Source: an uncultured Erysipelotrichaceae bacterium (GTDB lineage Bacteria > Bacillota_I > Bacilli_A > RF39 > UBA660). Taken from it: a DNA stretch of 39,576 bases. This document shows positions 25,416 to 32,320 of this stretch, one piece after another. The notes below the pieces were generated by a model. The model made no database searches and had not been told where the DNA came from. It saw only the letters and a list, made by a program, of their open reading frames with translations. Every line of letters starts with the position of its first letter. The stretch's first letter is position 1. Position numbers and translations under genes: made by a program. The DNA lies in the NCBI GenBank assembly GCA_902780585.1, contig CACZGA010000008.1, positions 1 to 39,576 of the forward strand. The letters are read 5' to 3'.

Positions 25416-26413
25416 ATTTTACTCCTCTTTTCAGTATTAAATAATATAGCTCCTATTATGATCCCCATATAATATGTTATAAATCTCCAGGTTAATAAGA
25501 CAGCTGCTAGCTGGGTAGAATTAATAAAATTTCCAAAGAATTGGGTAAATCCGTATTCAATTCCGCCACTAGCTCCTGGTATTGGTACAAAGGCCCCAAT
25601 TACATATACGTAAGCTGAGGCAGTTATCGTATTAATGGCTGTTACGCTATTGAAGATTCCCATACTATAAAATACCCATAAAGGAACCATATATAGGCAT
25701 AATAAACTAGCAATATTTAAAGATATTCCCATTACTAGTAAGTTTTTTCTTTTCTTTAATTCTTGAAATCCGTTATAGAAGTCTTCTATTATCTTTTTTA
25801 TTTCTTCTTCAGAAGTTTTTAATTTTAATTTTTTTGATATATATATAATTATTTTACTAGTCTTTTTCATCATTATTTTAGAATAAGAAATAAGTAATAA
25901 AACAATTACTACACCAATGTTGATTGCAAAACCTAGTAAGACTAATTTTTGCAATAGTTTTACTTTGGGAAATATATGAAAGAAGAAATTATATATTACA
26001 GCAGCAGTTCCACATATAACTAATGCTAATTGATAAAATATAAAGCTTTGAATAGTTTGGTTAGTAGCTTTTGTAACAGAAAAATCATGTTCAGTTAACA
26101 TATATACTTCTAAAGGTTGCCCTCCTGTGGAAAAGGGCGTAATACCATTAAAGAATTGCGTAATCCAGTTATGCTTTATAGCTTCTAATAAAGTAAACTT
26201 TTCTTTATTATTCGCAATTTTATAGTTAATATATCCTTTTAAAATTACAGAAATTGCAAAGAATAAGCAGGCTACTAATAAGAATTTTATATCCATTGTT
26301 TGAAATGCTCTTATAGTGGCAGGTAAGTCATCTTTAAGAACAACAAACAACACAATTAATGTAATAAGGACTAAAAATATAGTATTCTTTTTAATATTTT
26401 TAATGATATTCAT
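25412..26413 (-). CDS. UPF0104/LPG-synthase-TM integral membrane protein
   Basis: 333 residues with about eight membrane segments, of the lysylphosphatidylglycerol synthase TM-domain (AglD/YbhN) family. The family marker FNGITPFSTGGQPLEVYML near 89 and the C-terminal PIPGASGGIEYGF near 276 are clear. Related proteins next to diacylglycerol glycosyltransferases are thought to act in glycolipid or lipid handling; no MprF catalytic domain is fused here. Its stop overlaps the glycosyltransferase start. Confidence 0.88.
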   Translation of the reverse strand: MNIIKNIKKNTIFLVLITLIVLFVVLKDDLPATIRAFQTMDIKFLLVACLFFAISVILKGYINYKIANNKEKFTLLEAIKHNWITQFFNGITPFSTGGQPLEVYMLTEHDFSVTKATNQTIQSFIFYQLALVICGTAAVIYNFFFHIFPKVKLLQKLVLLGFAINIGVVIVLLLISYSKIMMKKTSKIIIYISKKLKLKTSEEEIKKIIEDFYNGFQELKKRKNLLVMGISLNIASLLCLYMVPLWVFYSMGIFNSVTAINTITASAYVYVIGAFVPIPGASGGIEYGFTQFFGNFINSTQLAAVLLTWRFITYYMGIIIGAILFNTEKRSKI

Positions 26414-26417
26414 ATTA

Positions 26418-26903
26418 TCATCCTTTTAGTCTTTCTTCTTTTTCTTTTAAAAATAAGATATTTCCTTGTTCTTCTCCTAAATATTCGTATCCTTGTTTTG
26501 ACAAATAATTAATCATACCTTTATCTGCGGGGTCTAACATTATAAAGACCTCTTCTAATTTTAGGGAATCTAGAGCATAATCTACTGCTAAAGATACTAT
26601 TTTCTTTTTATTTGTAATATTCTTGGTAGTAGATAAGGTAATTCTCCCTGTTTTTATATCTTTTTCACCTTGTATTTGGCAACTATCTAGAAGTAAGGAG
26701 TCCTTTTCAATGAATAGTCTTTCTTCTATTTCATTACCGTTTCTTTTGTTTTTTAGATATTCTTCTTTTGTTTGAGAGGTGGTTATTCTTTTTAGAAAAT
26801 CTACTATATCTGATGAATTGTTATTCCTTGTTTCATACTCGTTTATCTTTTTGATATGAGATTTATTATAAGGATCTACTATTAATAATCTAGATACAGA
26901 CAA
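26418..26903 (-). CDS. GNAT-like protein, acceptor unknown
   Basis: 161 residues if translation starts at the TTG at 26903, favoured because AAGGTGA lies five bases upstream; a GTG at 26912 sits inside that site. The C-terminal half has the acetyltransferase-like pattern VSLAVDYALDSLKLEEVFIMLDP then MINYLSKQGYEYLGEEQGN. I do not see the Q/RxxGxG/A acetyl-CoA loop clearly, so it may be a degenerate GNAT. It lies 16 nt after pgk and 4 nt before the flippase-like gene, in one unit. Confidence 0.65.
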   Translation of the reverse strand: MSVSRLLIVDPYNKSHIKKINEYETRNNNSSDIVDFLKRITTSQTKEEYLKNKRNGNEIEERLFIEKDSLLLDSCQIQGEKDIKTGRITLSTTKNITNKKKIVSLAVDYALDSLKLEEVFIMLDPADKGMINYLSKQGYEYLGEEQGNILFLKEKEERLKG

Positions 26904-26919
26904 TTTGTTCACCTTCTCT

Positions 26920-28092
26920 TTATTTTAACGATTCTATTCCAGGTAATGTTTTTCCTTCTAGATACTCTAAAGTTGCGCCTCCTCCTGTAGAGGCATGATA
27001 TACTTTTTCTTTATATCCGGCAGCAGTAGCAGCAGCTACTATGTCGCCTCCGCCTAAGATTGTTTTAATGTTATTATCAACGATGTATTTTAATAATTCA
27101 TCGGTATTTTTCTTATATTTAGTAAATTCATATACTCCTAAAGGACCATTCCATACTACTATTTTGGCGGTTGAAAGAGCATTTTCAAATAATTCAAGTG
27201 TTTTATTACCAATATCTAGTCCCATCTCATTAGAAGTAATTTCATCAATATTTTTTACGCGATATTCTTCATCATTAGTATATTCGTTCGTAATAGCAAC
27301 ATCTATAGGTAATATTATTTTATCTGGATGTTCGCTTAATACTTTTTTGCAGAAATCTATGTTTTCTTCATCTAATAGAGATTTACCTATTTCTTTTCCT
27401 TGAGCTTTTAAGAAAGTAAAGGCCATTCCTCCACCGATTAAAATTTTATCTGCTTTTTTTACTAGGTTTTCAATTACACCAATTTTATCTGCTACTTTGG
27501 CTCCACCTAATATTACAACAAATGGGTGTTCTGGGTTATCTAATTCACTTAAAGCTTTTAATTCTCTTTCAATTAAGAATCCTGGAGCTGATGGTAAGTG
27601 AGCAGCTATTCCACAATTTGAGGCATGAGCTCTATGGATTGTTCCAAAGGCATCATTAATAAATACTTCTCCTAGTGATGCCCAATATGAACCTAGTTCT
27701 TCATCGTTACTACTTTCTTTTTTACCATCTAAGTCTTCATATCTAGTATTTTGAACAAGTAATACGTCTCCACCTTGCATACTATCTATAGTAGCTTCTA
27801 ATTCTGGACCTCTAGTTTTCTCTGAGAATAGTACATCTTTCTTAAGTAACTGGCTTAATCTATCTGCAACAGGTGCTAAATCATTTTTGGCTAAGTCAGC
27901 TTCTTCCTTTACACGGCCTAAGTGTGATAATAGAATTACTTTAGCATTTTTTTCTAAACAGTAGTTAATTGTTTCTAGAGCTGCAACTATTCTAGTATCA
28001 TCAGTTATTTTTCCTTCCTTCATTGGAACATTAAAATCACAACGAATAATTACTTTTTTATTATTAATATCTAAATCTCTTATTGTCTTCAT
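26920..28092 (-). CDS. pgk: Phosphoglycerate kinase
   Basis: Makes ATP from 1,3-bisphosphoglycerate. 390 residues from the ATG at 28092 (AGGAG ten bases upstream; a TTG two codons earlier is too near the RBS). Motifs: VIIRCDFNVPMKEGKI near 14, LLSHLGR near 55, GGAKVADKIGVI near 193, and the C-terminal GGGDIVAAATAAG and TGGGATLEYLEGK. First gene of a unit with GNAT-like, flippase-like, glycosyltransferase and tpiA genes. Confidence 0.98.
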   Translation of the reverse strand: MKTIRDLDINNKKVIIRCDFNVPMKEGKITDDTRIVAALETINYCLEKNAKVILLSHLGRVKEEADLAKNDLAPVADRLSQLLKKDVLFSEKTRGPELEATIDSMQGGDVLLVQNTRYEDLDGKKESSNDEELGSYWASLGEVFINDAFGTIHRAHASNCGIAAHLPSAPGFLIERELKALSELDNPEHPFVVILGGAKVADKIGVIENLVKKADKILIGGGMAFTFLKAQGKEIGKSLLDEENIDFCKKVLSEHPDKIILPIDVAITNEYTNDEEYRVKNIDEITSNEMGLDIGNKTLELFENALSTAKIVVWNGPLGVYEFTKYKKNTDELLKYIVDNNIKTILGGGDIVAAATAAGYKEKVYHASTGGGATLEYLEGKTLPGIESLK

Positions 28093-28115
28093 TGGCAACT
28101 CTCCTAACTATTAAA

Positions 28116-28124
28116 ATTATAGCA
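28116..28124 (-). promoter_or_regulatory. Extended -10 promoter of pgk
   Basis: TGCTATAAT on the minus strand, between the upstream terminator and the pgk start. No good -35, as expected for an extended -10 site. Confidence 0.6.
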
Positions 28125-28137
28125 TTTTTTTTAAATT

Positions 28138-28161
28138 AAAAAAAGGAAATCTTACATTTCC
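28138..28161 (-). terminator. Terminator before pgk
   Basis: GGAAAT/ATTTCC stem, loop GTAAG, then seven T on the minus strand, directly after the stop of the two-TM protein gene. Confidence 0.75.
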
Positions 28162-28163
28162 TT

Positions 28164-28799
28164 CTACCTATTATGTTTCCAGGTGAAAAAAGCAAACCCT
28201 AAACCAAATATTATTATTATGATACAACCTATTATATTTTCTATTGAATGAGTTCCTGTTACCAAGGCATATAATCCCACTAATGTAAATATAATACTTA
28301 TTATGGTGTTTCCAATAACTTTATCTTTATTTTTTGGTTTATTATTAGTTGTCTTTTCTTTGTTATTTTTCTTTAATTCAGCATAAGAAGAAACTTTAAT
28401 AGTAGCTTCTAGATTTAATTCTTCTTTCTTCTGTGGGCTAGTGAAAGCTACTCCAGAGAGTTTTATATGTGCGGTGGAGTTTTCAATACTAATTATTTCT
28501 ACTGTTAGTTTTTCAAATGGTTCACTCTCATATAACATTAAATAGTCTTCTCTTGTTTCTGATTCTTCCTTAGTATTAGTACTTAGAATTTTTCCTTTTA
28601 TATCAGTTAACTTTTCTACATTTAATGGTATTGTATTTATATTTATAAAGGGAGTTAATTTCTCTCCTTTATAGTTTCCTTCTAAAAAGTTAATTTCTAG
28701 ATCGCATGATATAATTTTATTATTTTCAACAGAATAATTAAGAAAACTATTTTCTTTATCTATATTAAATGATCTACTTCCAATTATTAATTTGTTCAT
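28164..28799 (-). CDS. Unknown protein with C-terminal two-TM hairpin
   Basis: 211 residues from the ATG at 28799 (AGAGGT site); a longer frame exists but would run into the preceding terminator. The first ~150 residues are a soluble, probably beta-rich domain. A Lys/Asn linker and two membrane segments (about 161-181 and 187-205) follow. No family recognised. It is a single-gene unit wedged between gapA-slipin and pgk, with terminators on both sides and its own extended -10. Confidence 0.75.
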   Translation of the reverse strand: MNKLIIGSRSFNIDKENSFLNYSVENNKIISCDLEINFLEGNYKGEKLTPFININTIPLNVEKLTDIKGKILSTNTKEESETREDYLMLYESEPFEKLTVEIISIENSTAHIKLSGVAFTSPQKKEELNLEATIKVSSYAELKKNNKEKTTNNKPKNKDKVIGNTIISIIFTLVGLYALVTGTHSIENIIGCIIIIIFGLGFAFFTWKHNR

Positions 28800-28817
28800 A
28801 ATATTACCTCTTTTTTT

Positions 28818-28826
28818 ATTATAACA
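28818..28826 (-). promoter_or_regulatory. Extended -10 promoter of the two-TM protein gene
   Basis: TGTTATAAT on the minus strand begins exactly where the previous terminator T-run ends; RBS and ATG follow within 20 bases. Confidence 0.55.
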
Positions 28827-28850
28827 AAAAAACCACACTTTTAGTGTGGC
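28826..28850 (-). terminator. Terminator of the gapA-slipin unit
   Basis: Perfect 7-pair stem CCACACT/AGTGTGG with loop AAA (28833-28849) and seven T. Confidence 0.85.
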
Positions 28851-28856
28851 TGTTTA

Positions 28857-29627
28857 TTATTGTTGTCTATTTTCGTTATTTAGTTTTTGATTTAAACCTT
28901 CTACAGCTTTTAATACTTCAATTGGTACAGCAAAAATAATAGTGTTTGATTGATCTGAACTTAAGTCATTTAAAGTAGATAATGTTCTTAAGTGAAGTGC
29001 TCCTGGAGTTGCTCCCATTGTATTAGCAGCTTGAGCTAAGCTATTAGCAGCTTCAACTTCACCAGCAGCTTTAGTAAGAATTGCTTGTTTTTCTCTTTCA
29101 GCTTCAGCAGCTTTAGCAATAACTCTCTTCATTTCTTCTGGTAAACTTACGTCTTTTAATTCAACGTTTTCAACTTTGATTCCCCATGGGTCAGTTGCTT
29201 TATCAATTACTTCACAAATACCATTTGATATTTTTTCTCTTTCACTTAATAATTCATCAAGTGTTACAGAACCTACTACGTTACGCATTGTAGTTTGAGC
29301 AAGTTGGCTTACTGCATAGTAATAATCTTGAACTTCACAAATTGCTTTACCAGCATCAAAGATTTTGTAGTAAATAACAGCATTAATTCTAATTGAAACG
29401 TTGTCTTTAGTAATTGTTTCTTGTTCAGGAACGTCTACAGCTTTTGTTCTGATATCTACTTTTCTGAATGATTGAATAATAGGTAATACTATTTTCCATC
29501 CTGGAGTTAATACTCTAGAATATTTACCAAAAGTAAATAATATTCCTCTTTCATATTCATTAATTTGTTTTATTGAACCAAGAAGTACACAACCTACGAT
29601 AAATAATAAAAATACTAATCCACTCAT
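28857..29627 (-). CDS. Slipin-type SPFH/band-7 membrane protein
   Basis: 256 residues. One N-terminal membrane segment (about 3-18), then the SPFH domain with VNEYERGI-like INEYERGILFTFGKYSRVLTPGW near 22, ITKDNVSIRINAVIYYKI near 73, and the helical AKAAEAEREKQAILTKAAGE near 170. Slipins are thought to scaffold membrane microdomains. They often pair with an NfeD protein; none is present. The gene begins 1 nt after gapA and shares its promoter and terminator. Confidence 0.93.
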   Translation of the reverse strand: MSGLVFLLFIVGCVLLGSIKQINEYERGILFTFGKYSRVLTPGWKIVLPIIQSFRKVDIRTKAVDVPEQETITKDNVSIRINAVIYYKIFDAGKAICEVQDYYYAVSQLAQTTMRNVVGSVTLDELLSEREKISNGICEVIDKATDPWGIKVENVELKDVSLPEEMKRVIAKAAEAEREKQAILTKAAGEVEAANSLAQAANTMGATPGALHLRTLSTLNDLSSDQSNTIIFAVPIEVLKAVEGLNQKLNNENRQQ

Positions 29628-29628
29628 A

Positions 29629-30639
29629 TTATTCTCCTAATTTCATTAAATATTTGGCAGTTCTAACCATTTGAGCCGTATAACTCATTTCGTTATCGTA
29701 CCATGATACAACTTTTACTAATTGTTTGCCATCAACTTCAAGTACACTTGTTGATAAACCATCTACTAGTGATCCACAACGTCTACCAATTACATCGCTT
29801 GATACAATTGGGTCCATTGTAAATTCCATTGTTTCATTAGTATGTGCTTTTAAAACATTATTGATTTCTTCAGCTGTGGTATTTTTACCTAACTCTAAAG
29901 TTAAGTCAACTACTGAACCAGTTGGTACTGGTACACGCATAGCAGTTCCATCTAGTTTTCCAGCTAAGTTTGGACATACCAAACCAATTGCTGATGCAGC
30001 TCCAGTTGAAGCTGGTACTATATTAGCAGCACATGCTCTACCACGACGAGCTAGGTGTCCTTTCTTATGAGCAATATCAAGTGATGCTTGGTCATTTGTA
30101 TAAGCATGAACTGTTGTCATGTAGCCTTTTACAATGCCAAATTCTTTATCTAATACATCTACTACTGGTGCTAAGCAGTTTGTAGTACATGATGCAGCAG
30201 ATATAATTTTTTCACTACCATCTAAGATGTTGTGGTTTACGTTATAAACGATAGTCTTTAAATCTCCTTTTGCAGGTGCTGAAATAATAACATGTTTTGC
30301 TCCTGCTGTAATATGAGCCATAGCTTTTTCATCACTAGTGAATAAACCAGTACATTCAAATACTACATCAATATTTAAATCCTTCCATGGTAACATTGCA
30401 GGGTCTTTTTCAGCATAAACTCTTACACGTCTTTCTCCTACTACAATATACTCACCATCTGCACTAATTTCATCAATACGATAATTTCTATGGTTTGTAT
30501 CATATTTTAGTAAATAAGCAAGTTGTTCTGCATCTGTTAAGTCGTTTACTGCAACTACTTCAAACTCCGGATTTTCTTCCATAAGTCTAAAGCATAATCT
30601 TCCGATTCTTCCGAATCCATTAATTGCAACTCTAATCAT
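29629..30639 (-). CDS. gapA: Glyceraldehyde-3-phosphate dehydrogenase
   Basis: Oxidative phosphorylation of glyceraldehyde 3-phosphate with NAD. 336 residues, normal. N-terminal MIRVAINGFGRIGRL; catalytic Cys in SAASCTTNCLAPV near 150; VHAYTNDQASLD near 176 and WYDNEMSYTAQM at the C terminus. AGGAGGATG site. It leads a two-gene unit with slipin, separate from pgk and tpiA. Confidence 0.98.
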   Translation of the reverse strand: MIRVAINGFGRIGRLCFRLMEENPEFEVVAVNDLTDAEQLAYLLKYDTNHRNYRIDEISADGEYIVVGERRVRVYAEKDPAMLPWKDLNIDVVFECTGLFTSDEKAMAHITAGAKHVIISAPAKGDLKTIVYNVNHNILDGSEKIISAASCTTNCLAPVVDVLDKEFGIVKGYMTTVHAYTNDQASLDIAHKKGHLARRGRACAANIVPASTGAASAIGLVCPNLAGKLDGTAMRVPVPTGSVVDLTLELGKNTTAEEINNVLKAHTNETMEFTMDPIVSSDVIGRRCGSLVDGLSTSVLEVDGKQLVKVVSWYDNEMSYTAQMVRTAKYLMKLGE

Positions 30640-30658
30640 TTTTCATCCTCCTAAAATC

Positions 30659-30687
30659 ATTATATCCTTTTCTTAAAATCCTTTCAA
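30659..30687 (-). promoter_or_regulatory. gapA promoter
   Basis: TTGAAA (30682-30687), 17 bases, TATAAT (30659-30664) on the minus strand. No CggR-type operator was evident. Confidence 0.8.
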
Positions 30688-30706
30688 TCTTTCTTTTTAT
30701 TTTTAC

Positions 30707-30734
30707 AAAAAAAAATATCCACATTTGTGAATAT
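30707..30734 (-). terminator. Terminator of the zinc-ribbon/Ltp unit
   Basis: Eight-pair stem ATATTCAC/GTGGATAT (one G-U pair, loop AAAT) and nine T on the minus strand. Confidence 0.8.
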
Positions 30735-30736
30735 TT

Positions 30737-31630
30737 TTAATCGTCTAAATGATCTATCGCGTATTGAGCTTCTTCGGCAGTAAATCCTTCTCCATATTCA
30801 GATGTTAATTGTTGGTATATAGCATTTTTAGACATACTCATCATTTCTTGATAATTTTTTGCTGTAGCTAAAGCATTAGCATTCCAATCTGCTTTTAAAT
30901 TGTCTATCGCATATTGAGCTTCTTCGGCAGTAAATCCTTCTCCATACTCAGAGGTTAATTGATTATAAATTCCCTTTTTTGACATATGCATAACTGTAGA
31001 ATATGTTTCTGCTTTTTTCAAGGCGTTTTTTTGACCATTTGTTGGTTGTTTTCCTAATGAATATGTAATTGTAATTCTTGTATTTTCTGAGACTTTTTCT
31101 GATGCATTAACACTTTGACTGATGAATCCATCTTTGGGAACGATATCTGAATATTCTCTTTTAAAATTGCAATTTAAATTATTCTCTTTACACCAACTTA
31201 ATATTTCATTTTCTTGCATAGAACTAAAATCTATTACTTCTACTTCTGCCTTTACTTTGCTTGTTGTATTTGAACCGCTATTATAGCTTGATCCACTATC
31301 AGTTGTTGCTTCATCCCCTGCACTACCAATAGCAATAATCAAGAATAAAATAGCAAATACAATTGTTAATATTATTTTTGTGTTTTTTTTCATTTCCGGA
31401 TGGAATTTCCACATTAAAAATATTCCAACAGGTGCGAATAATATAAGCATTACCCACATAAACCATTTTTTAGCATAAAATTTGCTTTTTTCATCATATT
31501 CATCATCTTTTTGATTTGAAGTTGATTTTTCTTCTTTTTTTACTATTTTTAATTGTCTTCCACATTTTGGACATACAATTGAATCTTTTTCAATTTCTTC
31601 CCCACAGAATTTACAAAACTTTTTATCCAT
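30737..31630 (-). CDS. Zinc-ribbon membrane protein with PASTA-like and Ltp repeats
   Basis: 297 residues. Zinc ribbon Cys6, Cys9, Cys20, Cys23 at the N terminus; two membrane segments (about 56-72 and 85-105); a PASTA-like segment of about 70 residues (from about 129); and two copies of the Ltp-family (host cell surface-exposed lipoprotein) repeat at the C terminus. The core of each repeat is LTSEYGEGFTAEEAQYAID. Ltp proteins of lactic-acid-bacterial phages block superinfection, and the repeat is also common on non-phage surface proteins; role here unknown. Translation probably follows the TM2 gene 11 nt upstream. Confidence 0.8.
   Translation of the reverse strand: MDKKFCKFCGEEIEKDSIVCPKCGRQLKIVKKEEKSTSNQKDDEYDEKSKFYAKKWFMWVMLILFAPVGIFLMWKFHPEMKKNTKIILTIVFAILFLIIAIGSAGDEATTDSGSSYNSGSNTTSKVKAEVEVIDFSSMQENEILSWCKENNLNCNFKREYSDIVPKDGFISQSVNASEKVSENTRITITYSLGKQPTNGQKNALKKAETYSTVMHMSKKGIYNQLTSEYGEGFTAEEAQYAIDNLKADWNANALATAKNYQEMMSMSKNAIYQQLTSEYGEGFTAEEAQYAIDHLDD
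30751..30964 (-). repeat. Two 50-residue coding repeats (Ltp)
   Basis: Near-identical copies at 30751-30814 and 30901-30964, exactly 150 bp apart and in frame, coding the Ltp repeat core. High nucleotide identity suggests recent duplication. Confidence 0.85.
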
Positions 31631-31641
31631 GATTAATCCTC

Positions 31642-31992
31642 CTATACATAATATGGATTAGGCTTAAATAAAATAACTATAAAATCAACTATAACACCTA
31701 TTCCAAATAATCCTAATGTAAATAAGTATAAAACCCCCATTCCAGTTTTTCCTTCATAAAACTTGTGTCCACCTAAAACCCCCAAAAAAATGCATAACAA
31801 TAGTGCAACCCATTTATCACATTGTTTTCTACCATATGCGCCATTAATTGTATTGTTATTATTAATAATAACTTGTGGGTTTGAATTAGATGAATCAGTT
31901 TTTAACTCTTCTAATTGCTTCCCACATTTTGGACATAAGACTGCATCAGTAGCAATTTTATTTCCACAAAACTCACAAAATTTAGTTTCCAT
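31642..31992 (-). CDS. Zinc-ribbon TM2-domain protein
   Basis: 116 residues. Cys6, Cys9, Cys20, Cys23 form the same N-terminal zinc ribbon as the downstream gene. An Asn-rich linker and a TM2 domain follow: CDKWVALLLCIFLGVLGGHKFYEGKTG and a second helix ending PNPYY. TM2 proteins are small two-helix membrane proteins of unknown role. The divergent RHH gene shares its upstream region. Confidence 0.88.
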   Translation of the reverse strand: METKFCEFCGNKIATDAVLCPKCGKQLEELKTDSSNSNPQVIINNNNTINGAYGRKQCDKWVALLLCIFLGVLGGHKFYEGKTGMGVLYLFTLGLFGIGVIVDFIVILFKPNPYYV

Positions 31993-32025
31993 TCATACAC
32001 TCCTTTCTATTTCAAGAATAGCACA

Positions 32026-32064
32026 TTCTAATATAAATTTCTAGTATATATTTCTAATATATTT
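32026..32064. repeat. Three 13-bp direct repeats between divergent genes
   Basis: TTCTAATATA, TTCTAGTATA and TTCTAATATA begin at 32026, 32039 and 32052, exactly 13 bp apart, in the 113-bp space between the TM2 gene and the RHH gene. Tandem sites of this spacing are typical of binding by small dimeric regulators; the RHH protein beside them is the natural candidate (inference). Confidence 0.6.
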
Positions 32065-32105
32065 TTTACTATATGAAAATAATAAAATATAGATAGGTGA
32101 TGATG

Positions 32106-32300
32106 ATGACATTTGTTCCTAAAGACACAAAGAAAAAAGAGACTTCTGTTTATAAATCTCTTTATATTAAAGAAGAATTATCTAAAAAAATTGAAGAAAT
32201 TGCGAGAGTTAATAATACTTCTTATAATAACGTAATTATTAGTATGATTGAGTTTTGTTTATTAGAAGATGAGGAAAAAGAAAGAAAAGAAAATCACTAG
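32106..32300 (+). CDS. Ribbon-helix-helix-like small protein
   Basis: 64 residues from the third ATG of an ATGATGATG run; it is five bases after AGGTGA, which decides the start (earlier codons lie within or abut the site). A short strand SVYKSLYIKEELSKKIEEIARVNNTSYNNVIISMIEFCL gives the beta-helix-helix pattern of CopG/Arc regulators. No toxin gene is beside it, so it is an orphan regulator rather than an evident antitoxin. Confidence 0.75.
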   Translation: MTFVPKDTKKKETSVYKSLYIKEELSKKIEEIARVNNTSYNNVIISMIEFCLLEDEEKERKENH

Positions 32301-32320
32301 TTGGCTAGTGATTTTTTATT
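32289..32320. terminator. Bidirectional terminator between RHH and kinase genes
   Basis: AATCACTAG/CTAGTGATT stem with loop TTGG (32292-32313), then six T on the plus strand; the stop codon of the RHH gene is in the stem. It can serve the convergent kinase gene too. Confidence 0.75.

Noticed and set aside
27041-27403. Plus-strand open frame of 120 codons
   Set aside because: Antisense to pgk; no RBS, low-information translation.
32106-32300. Toxin-antitoxin antitoxin
   Set aside because: No toxin-like gene adjoins; neighbours are a kinase on the opposite strand and zinc-ribbon membrane proteins.
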